The notes beneath the pieces were generated by a model, which saw only the letters and a list, made by a program, of their open reading frames with translations, ran no database searches and had not been told where the DNA came from. Of a stretch of 64,000 nucleotides of DNA, positions 44,148-52,518 are shown in pieces. The translations under genes were made by a program, and so were the position numbers. Location of the stretch: the NCBI GenBank assembly GCA_027491945.1, contig JAOZFZ010000001.1, positions 3,078-67,077 of the forward strand, written 5' to 3'. The stretch comes from Thermoproteota archaeon (lineage in GTDB: Archaea; Thermoproteota; Korarchaeia; JAOZGF01; JAOZFZ01). Position 1 is the first letter of the stretch. Each line of letters opens with the position of its first letter.

Positions 44148-44666
44148 TCACTTTTTTCTCGTTTTAACCCTTACGATGTCCCCTATAGTCAAATTAAACT
44201 TTTGGGGTGGTTTAAACTCGGCGTCTTCAATATCGAGTCTAGGCTTAACCAGTATCTTCACACTTAGGATCCTCTCGATCTTCCTTGCAAGGGGAGGAGG
44301 TGGAGCTTGCTTTTCCGCCTCGATTTTTCTTAGGAGGGAAACCTTTTCCTTTAACACTTTAGCTAGATCTTCCTGTTTTAATCCACGTTTCTCTCGCGCC
44401 TTTTTTATTATTGCCCCATAATTTTCAACGACACTATACTCAGACTCAATGGAGAGAGATGCCCTAGCAGGCTTTTTCCGTGGGGTTCTTTTTGGTTTTA
44501 AAGCTGATTTAAGGGGTTTGGCGGCGCTAATAGGACTGGTTTCAGCAGAGATCTCTACTTTCCTCCCATACCTCACGCATGCCCTGCAAACAAGCAGAGT
44601 ACTACCCTCAACATTAACCCTAAAGGGTTTCCCCCGAATGGGGCCTCCACATATCTCGCAGAACAT
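44148..44666 (-). CDS. mbf1: Multiprotein bridging factor 1 homologue
   Basis: From ATG 44666 (after GGATGATCT) the product has 172 residues: an N-terminal zinc ribbon (FCEICGGPIRGKPFRVNVEGSTLLVCRAC), a basic linker, and the HTH domain YGAIIKKAREKRGLKQEDLAKVLKEKVSLLRKIE. This is the archaeal MBF1 layout, associated with small ribosomal subunits and stalled-ribosome responses. The longer open frame upstream is not homologous and overlaps the nac promoter region. Confidence 0.93.
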   Translation of the reverse strand: MFCEICGGPIRGKPFRVNVEGSTLLVCRACVRYGRKVEISAETSPISAAKPLKSALKPKRTPRKKPARASLSIESEYSVVENYGAIIKKAREKRGLKQEDLAKVLKEKVSLLRKIEAEKQAPPPPLARKIERILSVKILVKPRLDIEDAEFKPPQKFNLTIGDIVRVKTRKK

Positions 44667-44777
44667 TAGATCATCCTTCTTCGAGAGGATGAAGGCTGGA
44701 CAAGCTGGGCTCACAGAGCAGTGGTAAGGTTTTATATTTATGCGTTTGCCTGAATAAGGCAGAGAGGAGGGTATACA

Positions 44778-45149
44778 TTGAGGGGAATTCCAAGAGGAAT
44801 GTCTCCAAAAATGATGGCAAAAATGATGAAACACCTTGGAATAAAGGTAGAAGAGATAACAGGTGTTAGAAGAGTTACACTAGAGCTTGAAAATAAGGCC
44901 CTCGTGGTAGAAAAGCCAAGGGTAATGATGATCAGACATGGCTCCGGCGAAGAGAAGATACTTCAGATAGAGGGAAGAATCATAGAGGAGGAGATGGGAG
45001 AGGAAAAACCCTTGGATATCCCTGAAGAGGATATAGCGCTGGTAGCAGAGAAGGCTGGGGTTGACAAAGGAACTGCTGAAAGAGTATTAAGAGAGGAAAA
45101 GGGAGATATTGCTAGCGCTATACTGAAGCTGAAGGCTTCTGGGGGATGA
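44778..45149 (+). CDS. nac: Nascent polypeptide-associated complex protein (aNAC)
   Basis: A 123-residue ribosome-associated chaperone that forms a homodimer. The NAC domain (MMAKMMKHLGIKVEEITGVRRVTLEL ... ILQIEGRI) is followed by a C-terminal UBA domain (IALVAEKAGVDKGTAERVLREEKGDIASAILKL). TTG 44778 lies behind GGAGGG. Its 3' end overlaps the convergent DUF35 gene by 32 bp. Confidence 0.95.
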   Translation: MRGIPRGMSPKMMAKMMKHLGIKVEEITGVRRVTLELENKALVVEKPRVMMIRHGSGEEKILQIEGRIIEEEMGEEKPLDIPEEDIALVAEKAGVDKGTAERVLREEKGDIASAILKLKASGG

Positions 45150-45534
45150 CAGGTTTGAATTTATATCCATAAAGGATTAGCCCTGTATCGTTGTCTCTCA
45201 TGAGAATTCTGAAGACAGATCTAACCTGAACGCCAATCTCCAGATTCTCGGGTTTACAGTCAACGATCTGTCCCACAACAAGAACCCCGTTTTCTAGTTT
45301 GATTAGGCCGACTATATAGGGGGGATACTTTTTGAGTTGTTCAGGAGGGTTTTGTACTATCGTGTAGGACTCTAGCGTCCCCTTACCAGGCAGGACGACT
45401 CTAGAAATTTTTCTCGAACGACAGTGTGGACAGATGAGTCTTTTTACAATAAAGAATTTTCCACAAGACTTGCATTGATACCCGGAGAGCATATAGAGCG
45501 TCGATGCCTGTCTCCAAACATACGGAGCGGCCAT
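45118..45534 (-). CDS. DUF35 zinc-ribbon/OB acyl-CoA-binding scaffold protein
   Basis: The 138-residue protein has a rubredoxin-like zinc ribbon (YQCKSCGKFFIVKRLICPHCRS) and an OB fold (GTLESYTIVQNPP... GLIKLENGVLVVGQIVDC). In archaea this protein bridges acetoacetyl-CoA thiolase and HMG-CoA synthase so that acetoacetyl-CoA is passed directly. It is third in the HMGS-thiolase-DUF35 operon, 10 bp after the thiolase. ATG 45534 follows AGGTG. Confidence 0.93.
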   Translation of the reverse strand: MAAPYVWRQASTLYMLSGYQCKSCGKFFIVKRLICPHCRSRKISRVVLPGKGTLESYTIVQNPPEQLKKYPPYIVGLIKLENGVLVVGQIVDCKPENLEIGVQVRSVFRILMRDNDTGLILYGYKFKPVIPQKPSASV

Positions 45535-45544
45535 TTTCCAACAC

Positions 45545-46699
45545 CTACATCTGACGGAGAAGGTGAATGGCAGCCGTTGCTCCCGATCCACCTAAGTTTT
45601 GGGTTAAGGCTAATCGCGGATTTTCAAGCTGGAGCTTACCGGCCTTTCCTAGAAGCTGTTGAACAGCTTCAGCAATTTGGTAGACTCCCGTGGCACCAAT
45701 TGGATTGCCACGAGCCTTTAATCCCCCTTCTGGGTTTACTGGTAGATCTCCATCCCGTGAGATAACTTCCTCTAGCGTTAGCTTACCGGCTTCGCCCTTT
45801 CTCGCGTAGCCGAGGTCTTCAAGCGAGATTAGGCCGGCTACCGTGAACACGTCATGAACCTCTAAGAGGTCAACGCTTCTTCTCATTTCGCCCGCCATCT
45901 TAAGGGCTATTTCAGCGGCCATTCTTGTGGATGTAAAGCCTATTGAGATAACCCTATCACTGAGAGAGAGGGAATCGGTGACCACGGCACTTCCAGCTAT
46001 TTCAATCAATTCATCGGAGATGCTCTTACCACGTTCAAGAGAGGTTATGAGAAGAGCAGCTGCTCCGTCACCTGCGGGCGAGCAATCATATAGCCTTATT
46101 GGATCGGCAACAATTGGCGCGTTGAGGTATCTCTCCATTGAGATTGGGAAACGAAGCTGAGCCAATGGGTTCTCCACAGCGTTTTTATGCATTTGAATGG
46201 CAAACTCGCCGAAGGCTTCCAGTGGAACCTTGTAATGATGCATGTACCTGCGCATCAGGAGAGCGTAAAAACCTGGAAGGGTTAAACCGTGAATTGCTTC
46301 ATAATCATGATCTAGAAGGTGGGACAAGCTACGGGTTACTCTCTGAGATGTCAGTTCAGTTGTCTTCTCAACCCCAATAACGAGAACACTATCGTATAGA
46401 CCTGACTTTATTGAAATAAATGCTTCATGGACAGCCACTCCACCAGATGCACACGCCGCTTCAATTCGAAGAGAGGGGATTCCCGATATGGAGAGCTGGT
46501 CGACCGCAAGGGGTCCCAGATGGATTTGTTGAGAGAAGCTTTCTGGAAGGGCGCAGGCGACATAGACCTTATCCACTTCAGGCCAGTTTAGGCTTTCAAG
46601 GAGCTGCAGCGCCGGTTCTGCCATCAAAAGGCGCAAGGGCTTATCCCAGTGCTCGCCAACCCTTGTCATGCTACAGCCAGCAATAACGACCCTTCTCAC
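45545..46699 (-). CDS. Acetyl-CoA C-acetyltransferase (archaeal thiolase)
   Basis: Condenses two acetyl-CoA to acetoacetyl-CoA for the mevalonate pathway. The 384-residue protein has the nucleophilic Cys in IEAACASGGVAVHEA (about 83), His in LLEVHDVFTVAG (about 290) and the GNPIGATGVYQIAE block (about 340). It belongs to the SCP-x-like archaeal thiolases found in complex with HMGS. ATG 46699, 16 bp after hmgs. Confidence 0.95.
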   Translation of the reverse strand: MRRVVIAGCSMTRVGEHWDKPLRLLMAEPALQLLESLNWPEVDKVYVACALPESFSQQIHLGPLAVDQLSISGIPSLRIEAACASGGVAVHEAFISIKSGLYDSVLVIGVEKTTELTSQRVTRSLSHLLDHDYEAIHGLTLPGFYALLMRRYMHHYKVPLEAFGEFAIQMHKNAVENPLAQLRFPISMERYLNAPIVADPIRLYDCSPAGDGAAALLITSLERGKSISDELIEIAGSAVVTDSLSLSDRVISIGFTSTRMAAEIALKMAGEMRRSVDLLEVHDVFTVAGLISLEDLGYARKGEAGKLTLEEVISRDGDLPVNPEGGLKARGNPIGATGVYQIAEAVQQLLGKAGKLQLENPRLALTQNLGGSGATAAIHLLRQM

Positions 46700-46715
46700 A
46701 ATATTCCCCCGCGTT

Positions 46716-47777
46716 TTAGGTAACGATCATCTCTCGATGCCATGCGTACTCTCCATAGCTTAGGTACACCTTGTGATCTAGCATTTCGGAGAGCAGTGGG
46801 GCTAGGAACCTCTTATCCAGCACACCATCCTTAACCTCTATGTGGTAGGCGTCACTACCCGCCCCTGAACCATAGGAAACCAGCAGCACTTTTTCGCCTG
46901 GGTTGGCCTTATCAAGAACGGCTGCTAGGCCAAGTAAAGTGTTTGCTGCATATGTGTTTCCGATCTTGTCCACCAAAAAACCGTGTTTGAGCTGGCTTTT
47001 CTCGAATCCAAGCATTTTAGCAAGCTGCAAGGGGAACTTCCCGTTTGGTTGGTGGAAGATGACATGGCTGTAGTCCTGGGGAACTGTACCAATAGCCCCC
47101 ATAAGTCCTTTGGCAGCGCTTATGGAGTGTTTAAAATAGGCTGGCATGCCCGTAAACCTCTCTCCATGTTTCGGGTACTTTTCACCATTACACCTCCAGA
47201 AATCGGGTGTATCGCTAACGTAGGAGAAGTGATGTTCTATTATCGCTGCAGTCTCCCTTGGTGAGCTAGCCTTGCCTAGTACCAGTGCAGCGGCGCCTGC
47301 CCCAGCAGAGTACTCAAGCGGATCGCGCGGGCTTCCCTGTGCAGTATCCGTTCCTATGGCCACGGCTACGCCTCTTCTCACAAGCACATGGTTTAAGCAA
47401 ACGTTTAAGGCTTCCGTTCCGGCTTTACAAGCGAATTCAAGATCGGCTGAGACTATCTCTCTTGGGGCCCCAACTGCAGCGGCCACAATCGTGCTTGTGG
47501 GTTTTACTGCATACGCCTTCGACTCTGTACCAACATAAAGAGCAGATATTGACTTGGGATCTATTTTTGCCCTGTTGATTGCAAATCGAGCCGCCTCTAC
47601 AGCTAGTGTTGTTGAATCCTCATCCAGTCCAGGCACAGATTTTTCTCTAAGAAATAATGCTCTTTCCCACTTTGACGGATCTTCTCTCCATTGGCGACTT
47701 ATATCCTCTACCTTTATACGGTATATAGGAACGTATCCACCCCAGCCGAGGATGGCAACGCCTAGTTTTGACTTCAT
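46716..47777 (-). CDS. Hydroxymethylglutaryl-CoA synthase
   Basis: The 353-residue enzyme makes HMG-CoA, the first committed mevalonate step. Catalytic residues are visible: Glu in ALFLREKSVPG, Cys in DLEFACKAGTEAL (about 115), and His in VIFHQPNGKFPLQL (about 240). ATG 47777 follows GGGAGTGATC, a strong match to the 16S tail. First gene of the HMGS-thiolase-DUF35 operon. HMG-CoA reductase is not in the window. Confidence 0.96.
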   Translation of the reverse strand: MKSKLGVAILGWGGYVPIYRIKVEDISRQWREDPSKWERALFLREKSVPGLDEDSTTLAVEAARFAINRAKIDPKSISALYVGTESKAYAVKPTSTIVAAAVGAPREIVSADLEFACKAGTEALNVCLNHVLVRRGVAVAIGTDTAQGSPRDPLEYSAGAGAAALVLGKASSPRETAAIIEHHFSYVSDTPDFWRCNGEKYPKHGERFTGMPAYFKHSISAAKGLMGAIGTVPQDYSHVIFHQPNGKFPLQLAKMLGFEKSQLKHGFLVDKIGNTYAANTLLGLAAVLDKANPGEKVLLVSYGSGAGSDAYHIEVKDGVLDKRFLAPLLSEMLDHKVYLSYGEYAWHREMIVT

Positions 47778-47911
47778 GAATGATCACTCCCTGATAGCCT
47801 GTTTACAACAGTGTTAGAAGTGGTGCAAGAGCAGAGTATTGGTTAGGGTTTGCTGGAAGGATCTTAAAAAATTTTCGTTTTTCAACAAAAAGCATTACGT
47901 TAATTGCTATA

Positions 47912-48652
47912 TCAAGGCCTCTCAGGGGAGCCCTCTCTCAAAATGGCCCGTAACCCCTTTACTATATCATCAACGGATGGTTTTCTGGATAAGAGAAGTG
48001 GAATATCCTCTATCTTGGCTAGCTCTATGGCTAATGGGTCTACTTCCTCTGGACCGTGGATAGCAACGGCTGTGGGCTTCAGCCCCCTCACTCTAATCGC
48101 CACCATTGGAGACCTACCAAATTTCACATTCGTAAAGACTAGAATTCTTTGGGTTGTCATACCATAAAAACGTAGGTAATCGTCACCTGAAAGCCTCTTA
48201 ATGGCCTCAATACTATCAATAACCGTGTAGCCATAGACATAGGAAGTGAAGAGCTTCTGATCGCCATAGAGGACTGTTGCATCCAGCACCTCAACTAGCG
48301 TCTTGATGGGATGAGGGTTAGGGAATTCACCTATGTCGATAAGGGCTATATTTAGAAATTCAGGAAAGAACAGCTGGGCAAGCTCTCTTAACTTATCGCC
48401 CCCCCTAATTTCATCTATTTTTATCAGGGACAATACAAACCTCCTAATAACTTGTGATCCTGGAGACTTCCTTCTTCCACCCTCATAATCTGAAATAACA
48501 CTTGGTGAGAATCCGAGAAATCCAGCCAGCTCAAGCTGTTTAACATTGAAAATTTGCCTCCACTTTTTCATGGCCTCCCCTGGCCTTTTTGAGAGAACGA
48601 TTTCACCAGCTATCCTGCTGGCTATACGATCTTTAACAAACTCGGGAAGCAT
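47912..48652 (-). CDS. XRE-type HTH transcriptional regulator next to the mevalonate operon
   Basis: A 246-residue protein with an HTH at about residues 30-70 (WRQIFNVKQLELAGFLGFSPSVISDYEGGRRKSPGS), then a long alpha-beta C-terminal domain (VLYGDQKLFTSYVYGYTVIDSI...). This layout matches the archaeal COG1709-type regulators. It precedes the HMG-CoA synthase operon on the same strand with a 134-bp gap, so it may sense an isoprenoid or acyl-CoA intermediate; that is inference. Confidence 0.83.
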   Translation of the reverse strand: MLPEFVKDRIASRIAGEIVLSKRPGEAMKKWRQIFNVKQLELAGFLGFSPSVISDYEGGRRKSPGSQVIRRFVLSLIKIDEIRGGDKLRELAQLFFPEFLNIALIDIGEFPNPHPIKTLVEVLDATVLYGDQKLFTSYVYGYTVIDSIEAIKRLSGDDYLRFYGMTTQRILVFTNVKFGRSPMVAIRVRGLKPTAVAIHGPEEVDPLAIELAKIEDIPLLLSRKPSVDDIVKGLRAILREGSPERP

Positions 48653-48738
48653 GGCTGATCACTTTTTCGACAATAGTCTTAAAGATCGGCATGTTGAATT
48701 TAAAAATCTATCAATGCCAACTCTACTCTAGGGACGAT

Positions 48739-48829
48739 GGGGCCGTGGGGTAGCTAGGTCCATCCTTCGAGACTCGGGCTCTCGAGAGCTGAAAGCCGAG
48801 AAACCCCGGTTCAAATCCGGGCGGCCCCA
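48739..48829 (+). tRNA. tRNA-Pro(CGG) with variable-loop intron
   Basis: Identical to tRNA-Pro(UGG) at 12209 except for the anticodon base: arm CGAGA CTCGGGC TCTCG, then the same 15-nt insert AGAGCTGAAAGCCGA before the GAAAC variable loop. Confidence 0.92.
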
Positions 48830-48952
48830 TTCCTTTTGATGGCCGTCCTGTGGCACTCGAACATCCAAAAATAGCAGTATTACAACTGAATGGCGGCAAT
48901 TTTAAAAGAGAGACAGTAGCACATCTGAGGGATCTTTTAGAGGGCTTCTAAC

Positions 48953-50137
48953 ATGACTTGGAGGAGCAATCTAAAGAACATCTTCGATGAGATACCACTT
49001 AGCTCTACGATCTTCAAGAAACGTGAGGCGGTAAGGTATGATTATGTTCCAGATAGCCTCCCCCACAGGGAAAAAGAAGTAAGGAAAATGGCCCTTATAC
49101 TCTCACCAGTTCTAAAGGGCTCAGCACCATCTAATCTCTTCATCTATGGAAGAACAGGCACAGGCAAGACTGCAGTCGCAAAATATGTAAAAGAACAGCT
49201 GATCATGAAGGCTGGTGAGCTGAGGGCGCCTGTAGCCGTAAGCTACATCAACTGTCGAATAAACGGCACGAGCTATAGGGTGATTGTCCAGCTTGCCAGG
49301 GACTTGGGGGCAGAGGTCCCCTCTATGGGACTTCCATATGATGAGGTTTACCAAAGATTTCTAAGCCATCTCGAGGCGAACGGCATAGTAGCGGTTATAT
49401 TTTTGGATGAGATAGACCAATTAATCTCTAGAGGTGATGATAAGGCCCTTTATTCGCTGGTTAGGATCAACTCAGAGCTCTCAAGATCGGCCGTTTCTCT
49501 TGTGGGGATAACAAACGATCTCAAGTTTAAAGAAGTTTTGGATCCTCGTGTTGTAAGTGCTCTTAGCGATGAAGAGCTGTTCTTTGAACCGTACAATGCT
49601 GAACAGCTGAGGGATATACTTCAGAGGAGGGCTGAGCTGGCGTTCGTAGATGGGGCGTTAGATGAAGCTGTTATACCATTAATAGCAGCTTATGCAGCCC
49701 AGGAGGGTGGGGATGCAAGAGTGGGAATAGATTTACTCAGATTGGCTGGTGAGATAGCGGAGAGAGAGGGAAGCTCTGTAGTAACGGTTGATCATGTCGA
49801 GAGAGCTAGAGAGAAGATGCGTGATGATCTATTTGAGAAGGCCATAAAGTCTTTGCCTCTCCATGGAAAACTTGTCTTGTATGCAATCGCATCTTTGAGA
49901 AGAATAAATGAGCCTGTAATAACCACTGGAAAAGTGTACCTGACCTATAGGGGAATATGTGAGAAAATTGGTGTGAGATCTCTGTCAAAGCGTAGCGTGA
50001 GTGATACAATAAAGGATCTCGCAACATTGGGCCTGATAACCTATACCATAGGCCCCGCTGAGAGGGGCAGAACAAAAAGGATAACCCTCCTCTATGGTTA
50101 CAGAAGGGTCCTCGATCTCCTAAACAATGAGATCTAG
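48953..50137 (+). CDS. cdc6: Orc1/Cdc6 replication initiator
   Basis: The 394-residue AAA+ protein binds origins and loads MCM. Walker A is FIYGRTGTGKTAVAKYV (about 63), Walker B IVAVIFLDEIDQLI (about 145), sensor 1 LVGITNDLKF, and the C-terminal winged helix lies around VYLTYRGICEKIGVRSLSKRSVSDTIKDL. TTTTAAAAG at about 48900 is a likely TATA box. No obvious ORB-type origin repeats flank the gene, so an adjacent origin is not shown. Convergent with the PolD small subunit. Confidence 0.95.
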   Translation: MTWRSNLKNIFDEIPLSSTIFKKREAVRYDYVPDSLPHREKEVRKMALILSPVLKGSAPSNLFIYGRTGTGKTAVAKYVKEQLIMKAGELRAPVAVSYINCRINGTSYRVIVQLARDLGAEVPSMGLPYDEVYQRFLSHLEANGIVAVIFLDEIDQLISRGDDKALYSLVRINSELSRSAVSLVGITNDLKFKEVLDPRVVSALSDEELFFEPYNAEQLRDILQRRAELAFVDGALDEAVIPLIAAYAAQEGGDARVGIDLLRLAGEIAEREGSSVVTVDHVERAREKMRDDLFEKAIKSLPLHGKLVLYAIASLRRINEPVITTGKVYLTYRGICEKIGVRSLSKRSVSDTIKDLATLGLITYTIGPAERGRTKRITLLYGYRRVLDLLNNEI

Positions 50138-50152
50138 ACATGGTCAACCGGG

Positions 50153-51682
50153 CTAAACAAAGCTCTTCCTCATAATGAGATGGTTTTTCATGTCAAATAT
50201 CTGAACAATACCCGGTGTTGGTTCAATGTTCATTTCCGCTTGGTAGGAGGTTTTTCCCTGCCAAGTTCCGGATCCTATACAAAATATTCCCCTGTACGTT
50301 TTCTCGCCATTGATGTGCATGTGAGCTGTAACGAGAATATCGGGCTCCCTCTCTATCACATGAAAGTCACGCTCTTCGGGTGCAAGAGGGACGTTTTGCC
50401 CATAAATCGGCGAGAGATGACGGCATCTAAGCATCTCCTCTATTGCCTCTTCCGGTTTTCCACGCTTTTCACGCGGTAGGGCAATGTTCCAGTTATCTAG
50501 GCTCTTGCCATGGTATAGGAGGACGCGCAGCCCATCTATCCTGACGATGGCTGGATTTCCTAAGACGTAAACCTCTCTTTCCTCAATAAGGGGCTCTAGA
50601 AATGCCCTATCAATGGCAGGTTGGGGTTCAGAAAGCCTAGTTGCATCGTGATTTCCCGGAATGAATATGAGAGTGATGTGATTAGGGATCCTCAGGAGGT
50701 AGCTAACCAGAATCCTATATTGCTTCTCAATATCTTGAACTTCCAATTCGCGTTGCTGACCCGGATACACGCCTATACCGTCGACAAGATCACCTGTAAT
50801 AACCAGATATTTTATCCTGCTGGATATTATTCTCTCTTTTTCGCTTTGAACACGGCCATGAAGCCAATCAATGAACCCTTCAAATTTTTTCCTGAGAAAA
50901 GCCTTACTCCCTATATGCAAATCAGAGGTAAAGGCTATGTAGACCGGCACATCAAGTTTCGGGGGGGTTCGACGCCTTACATCAGGAAAAATGATTTCTC
51001 TAACGTATATGGCGTTTGAGTCTAAAATGGAACCCTTTATGGCTACAACTTGATCGAGCACAAGGTGTGATGCATTCTTCGCTTCAGGCGAGACAACAGC
51101 GCGGCATATTCCTGATGGATCCTCCAAATCCATAATTAAATGCCCTTTTCTGCCCCTTCTGATGGAGGTCACCATTCCAATAAGTGTTACCTCTTTACCC
51201 CTTTGCCTTGAGGGAACAAGCATGTTTTCAATTGGCTCTACACCTGTTACGCCTGGCTTCGAAATAAGCATGTTATAGATTTTATTGTACCTGTACTGAA
51301 ACAGGCGCACAAAATCGGATGGATTTTCGCCTGGATTTATGTACAGTGTAGGATCCACTTCTATCTCAACCCTTCCGTCCCACTCCTTCGCCGTGAAGGA
51401 CCCTTCGAGTAGTTGATGTGAGTATATCAGGAAGCGCTGACGGTTTTTCGGTTTATGTTCCAACCTGCTAGCCCGAGGATGCCCTTCAACACTGGTTATC
51501 ATCTCAGCCGTGATTATTTCGCATCCCTTTGTAAGCACGATTTTCCGAAGTAAATGGAGAAGTCCGTCTAAGTCTGACGAGGAGATCATAAGTGAAAGGG
51601 CGTCCGGATTTACAAGGACTCCTTTTTCAGCCATTTCGACCAAAAAGGACTTTATTAACAGCTGTTTTTGCTTTGAATTCAT
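50153..51682 (-). CDS. polB: DNA polymerase D small subunit (DP1, exonuclease)
   Basis: DP1 provides 3'-5' proofreading for PolD. From ATG 51682 it has 509 residues: an OB fold (VTLIGMVTSIRRGRKGHLIMDLED, about 175) and a calcineurin-like phosphoesterase with FTSDLHIGS, VITGDLVDGIG, FIPGNHDAT, LYHGKSLD and VTAHMHING, a complete metal-binding set. The start overlaps the stop of the GPN GTPase gene as ATGA. An ATG at 51703 is also in frame. The large subunit is at 55962. Confidence 0.95.
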   Translation of the reverse strand: MNSKQKQLLIKSFLVEMAEKGVLVNPDALSLMISSSDLDGLLHLLRKIVLTKGCEIITAEMITSVEGHPRASRLEHKPKNRQRFLIYSHQLLEGSFTAKEWDGRVEIEVDPTLYINPGENPSDFVRLFQYRYNKIYNMLISKPGVTGVEPIENMLVPSRQRGKEVTLIGMVTSIRRGRKGHLIMDLEDPSGICRAVVSPEAKNASHLVLDQVVAIKGSILDSNAIYVREIIFPDVRRRTPPKLDVPVYIAFTSDLHIGSKAFLRKKFEGFIDWLHGRVQSEKERIISSRIKYLVITGDLVDGIGVYPGQQRELEVQDIEKQYRILVSYLLRIPNHITLIFIPGNHDATRLSEPQPAIDRAFLEPLIEEREVYVLGNPAIVRIDGLRVLLYHGKSLDNWNIALPREKRGKPEEAIEEMLRCRHLSPIYGQNVPLAPEERDFHVIEREPDILVTAHMHINGEKTYRGIFCIGSGTWQGKTSYQAEMNIEPTPGIVQIFDMKNHLIMRKSFV

Positions 51683-52443
51683 GATAGGTCGCCACACACG
51701 CATTGAGCCTCGTTGATAATGCCAAACAAATCATAAAATCCATACCCTTTCGTGGCAGAAACAAATACTATGCGTGTTGTGGTGCTAACCTCTTCCATCG
51801 CCCTGATCACCTGACCTAGAAAGTCGGTTTCTACACCCACTGATCTGCATGAGGTAGTTATGCAAGACATAAACTTCGACGGGTTAAAGAGCATTCTCTT
51901 AAGGTTTTTTCTTTCTCCTGCTGAAAGGGTGTCTACCTTATTCACGGCTGTCACAACGGGTATCTCAAGCTTAAGTCCAGCTATAAAGCCGAGCATAAGG
52001 TGAGAGATTACATCGTTTATGTTTCCCAATTGGCTCGCATCCATCAGGTAAACTCCAACTGGCTTCATATGAAAGAGCCTTTTAACAAGCCTGTTACCTA
52101 TGGGACGAAGGGCGAAGAGCTCAAATAGACCTGGTGTGTCTAGAATGCAGATTTCACATGTTCTCAGAGTTTCAAACATAAGGTCCAGCTTACCCTTTTC
52201 TATTTCTTCCATTGCCCTGACTATGGCTGCATTCGGGCCCAATTGCTCGGTAATCATTATGTTTTCCACGGTCAAGATTGCCCTCACATCCAAATCTGGG
52301 GTGTAGGGCAGCCATTTAACCCCAGGATCTAAATTTATGTAGGACACAGCGAGAGAATAATGCTTCGACAGCCAGTCACCAAAGCTTTTGGTCATCGCTG
52401 TTTTACCTGCTCCGGCTAGCCCCATGAAGATCAGAGCGTTCAT
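51679..52443 (-). CDS. GPN-loop GTPase
   Basis: A 254-residue SIMIBI-class GTPase: P-loop FMGLAGAGKTAMT, YINLDPGVKWLPYTPDLDVR, the hallmark Gly-Pro-Asn in QLGPNAAIVRAME, CILDTPGLFELF and TAVNKVDTLS. Eukaryotic homologues assemble RNA polymerase II; the archaeal role is not settled. It is coupled to the PolD DP1 gene by an ATGA overlap. Confidence 0.93.
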   Translation of the reverse strand: MNALIFMGLAGAGKTAMTKSFGDWLSKHYSLAVSYINLDPGVKWLPYTPDLDVRAILTVENIMITEQLGPNAAIVRAMEEIEKGKLDLMFETLRTCEICILDTPGLFELFALRPIGNRLVKRLFHMKPVGVYLMDASQLGNINDVISHLMLGFIAGLKLEIPVVTAVNKVDTLSAGERKNLKRMLFNPSKFMSCITTSCRSVGVETDFLGQVIRAMEEVSTTTRIVFVSATKGYGFYDLFGIINEAQCVCGDLS

Positions 52444-52518
52444 CGCCTTTCCCTAGCTATGGGTCCAACAAAAGATTTAAAGTCAACTGTCCGGCAGCAG
52501 CCGCTTTGGGGTTGACAG

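Noticed and set aside
48830..48952. Possible replication origin next to orc1/cdc6
   Set aside because: Only 123 bp, with a TATA-like box but no repeated ORB-type motifs or A/T-rich unwinding tract; the 3' side is a tight convergent junction.
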